Assembly (NCBI RefSeq): GCF_001865575.2
Contig: NZ_CP017561.2
Coordinates: 806,001 to 870,000, forward strand
From: Paraburkholderia sprentiae WSM5005
Lineage (GTDB): Bacteria; Pseudomonadota; Gammaproteobacteria; Burkholderiales; Burkholderiaceae
Length of the DNA: 64,000 nt
Reading direction: 5' to 3'
The position numbers and the translations under genes are program-made. The notes beneath the pieces are model-generated. The model searched no databases and was not told where the DNA came from. It saw only the letters and a program-made list of their open reading frames with translations. Shown here piece by piece: positions 63,850 through 64,000 of this stretch; position 1 is the first letter of the stretch, and every line of letters begins with the position of its first letter.

Positions 63850-64000
63850 ATGCCGCATTTCGCAGCCGTTCGCGCGCAGTCCCAGCCGATGCGGGCTCAC
63901 CGGCCCGAGCCGATCGAGCCGCCCACTACGCCTCCTACCGCGCCCCCGGACCCGGGCGAGCCCGACACGGTTCCCGGCCCGACACCCGACCCGATCGAAC
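63850..64000 (+). CDS. Proline-rich protein, N-terminal part (runs off window)
   Basis: A frame that starts at ATG 63850 with a GAGG site 8-12 nt upstream and is still open at the last base. It reads MPHFAAVRAQSQPMRAHRPE and then becomes a Pro/Glu/Asp/Thr-rich low-complexity stretch with repeated PEPI, PTTPP and PDPGEPD units. No signal peptide. Short proline-rich proteins of this kind occur widely in Burkholderia as hypothetical proteins. Confidence 0.6.
   Translation, partial: MPHFAAVRAQSQPMRAHRPEPIEPPTTPPTAPPDPGEPDTVPGPTPDPIE

Overview
The window is high-GC and gene-dense, and it reads as a chromosome of a Burkholderia-type betaproteobacterium (Burkholderia or Paraburkholderia). The grounds are gene content and order: minCDE, argH-ppc-hemC-hemDX-hemY, ppa, a hisQMP transporter, an OmpC-type porin ending in Phe, and proteins with Burkholderiales-style sequences. 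I could run no database search, so the genus is an inference.

Layout. 1-6.9 kb: the 3' end of map, a GNAT acetyltransferase, the minCDE division-site operon, a ClC channel/antiporter, heptosyltransferase waaC, and two very small envelope proteins, one of them only 59 residues. 7-19.6 kb: an MHS-type transporter, a TonB-C-like lipoprotein, argH, an XRE regulator, ppc, and the haem operon hemC-hemDX-hemY, with ppc and hemC divergent across a region holding a degenerate 12-bp tandem repeat. 19.8-22.7 kb: an SDR oxidoreductase and a SulP anion transporter.

22.7-33.2 kb is the accessory region. It holds a type VI secretion spike module on the minus strand: PAAR protein, then VgrG with a C-terminal extension carrying an HExxH zinc-metallopeptidase motif, then two tandem 90%-identical exported proteins that look like immunity proteins. 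The first of these overlaps the 3' end of vgrG by 137 nt. The second lies in a 778-bp tandem duplicate that also carries an orphan copy of the VgrG tail. After it come an AstE/aspartoacylase-like hydrolase, a frameshifted solute-binding protein gene, a membrane diguanylate cyclase, a YciI-like protein and a small membrane protein. This module is the most interesting part of the window.

33.2-44 kb: an ALDH-SDR-MFS catabolic cluster, ppa, a FUSC-family membrane protein, a GIY-YIG protein, a FemAB-like acyltransferase, nadE and glnB. 44-49.7 kb: a porin and the hisQMP transporter operon, interrupted between hisM and hisP by a nested perfect inverted repeat; then a pirin. 49.7-52.5 kb: a Spy/CpxP-like periplasmic protein divergent from an OmpR/EnvZ-type two-component pair, a Cpx-like arrangement. 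52.5-58.4 kb: a small protein, a second membrane diguanylate cyclase, and an ABC importer with two permease domains fused in one chain plus its ATPase. 58.4-64 kb: two tandem paralogous lipoproteins, two sigma-54 activators that flank two small membrane proteins behind a good -24/-12 promoter, and the start of a proline-rich protein that runs off the end.

I saw no rRNA, tRNA, CRISPR array, intact insertion sequence or prophage.
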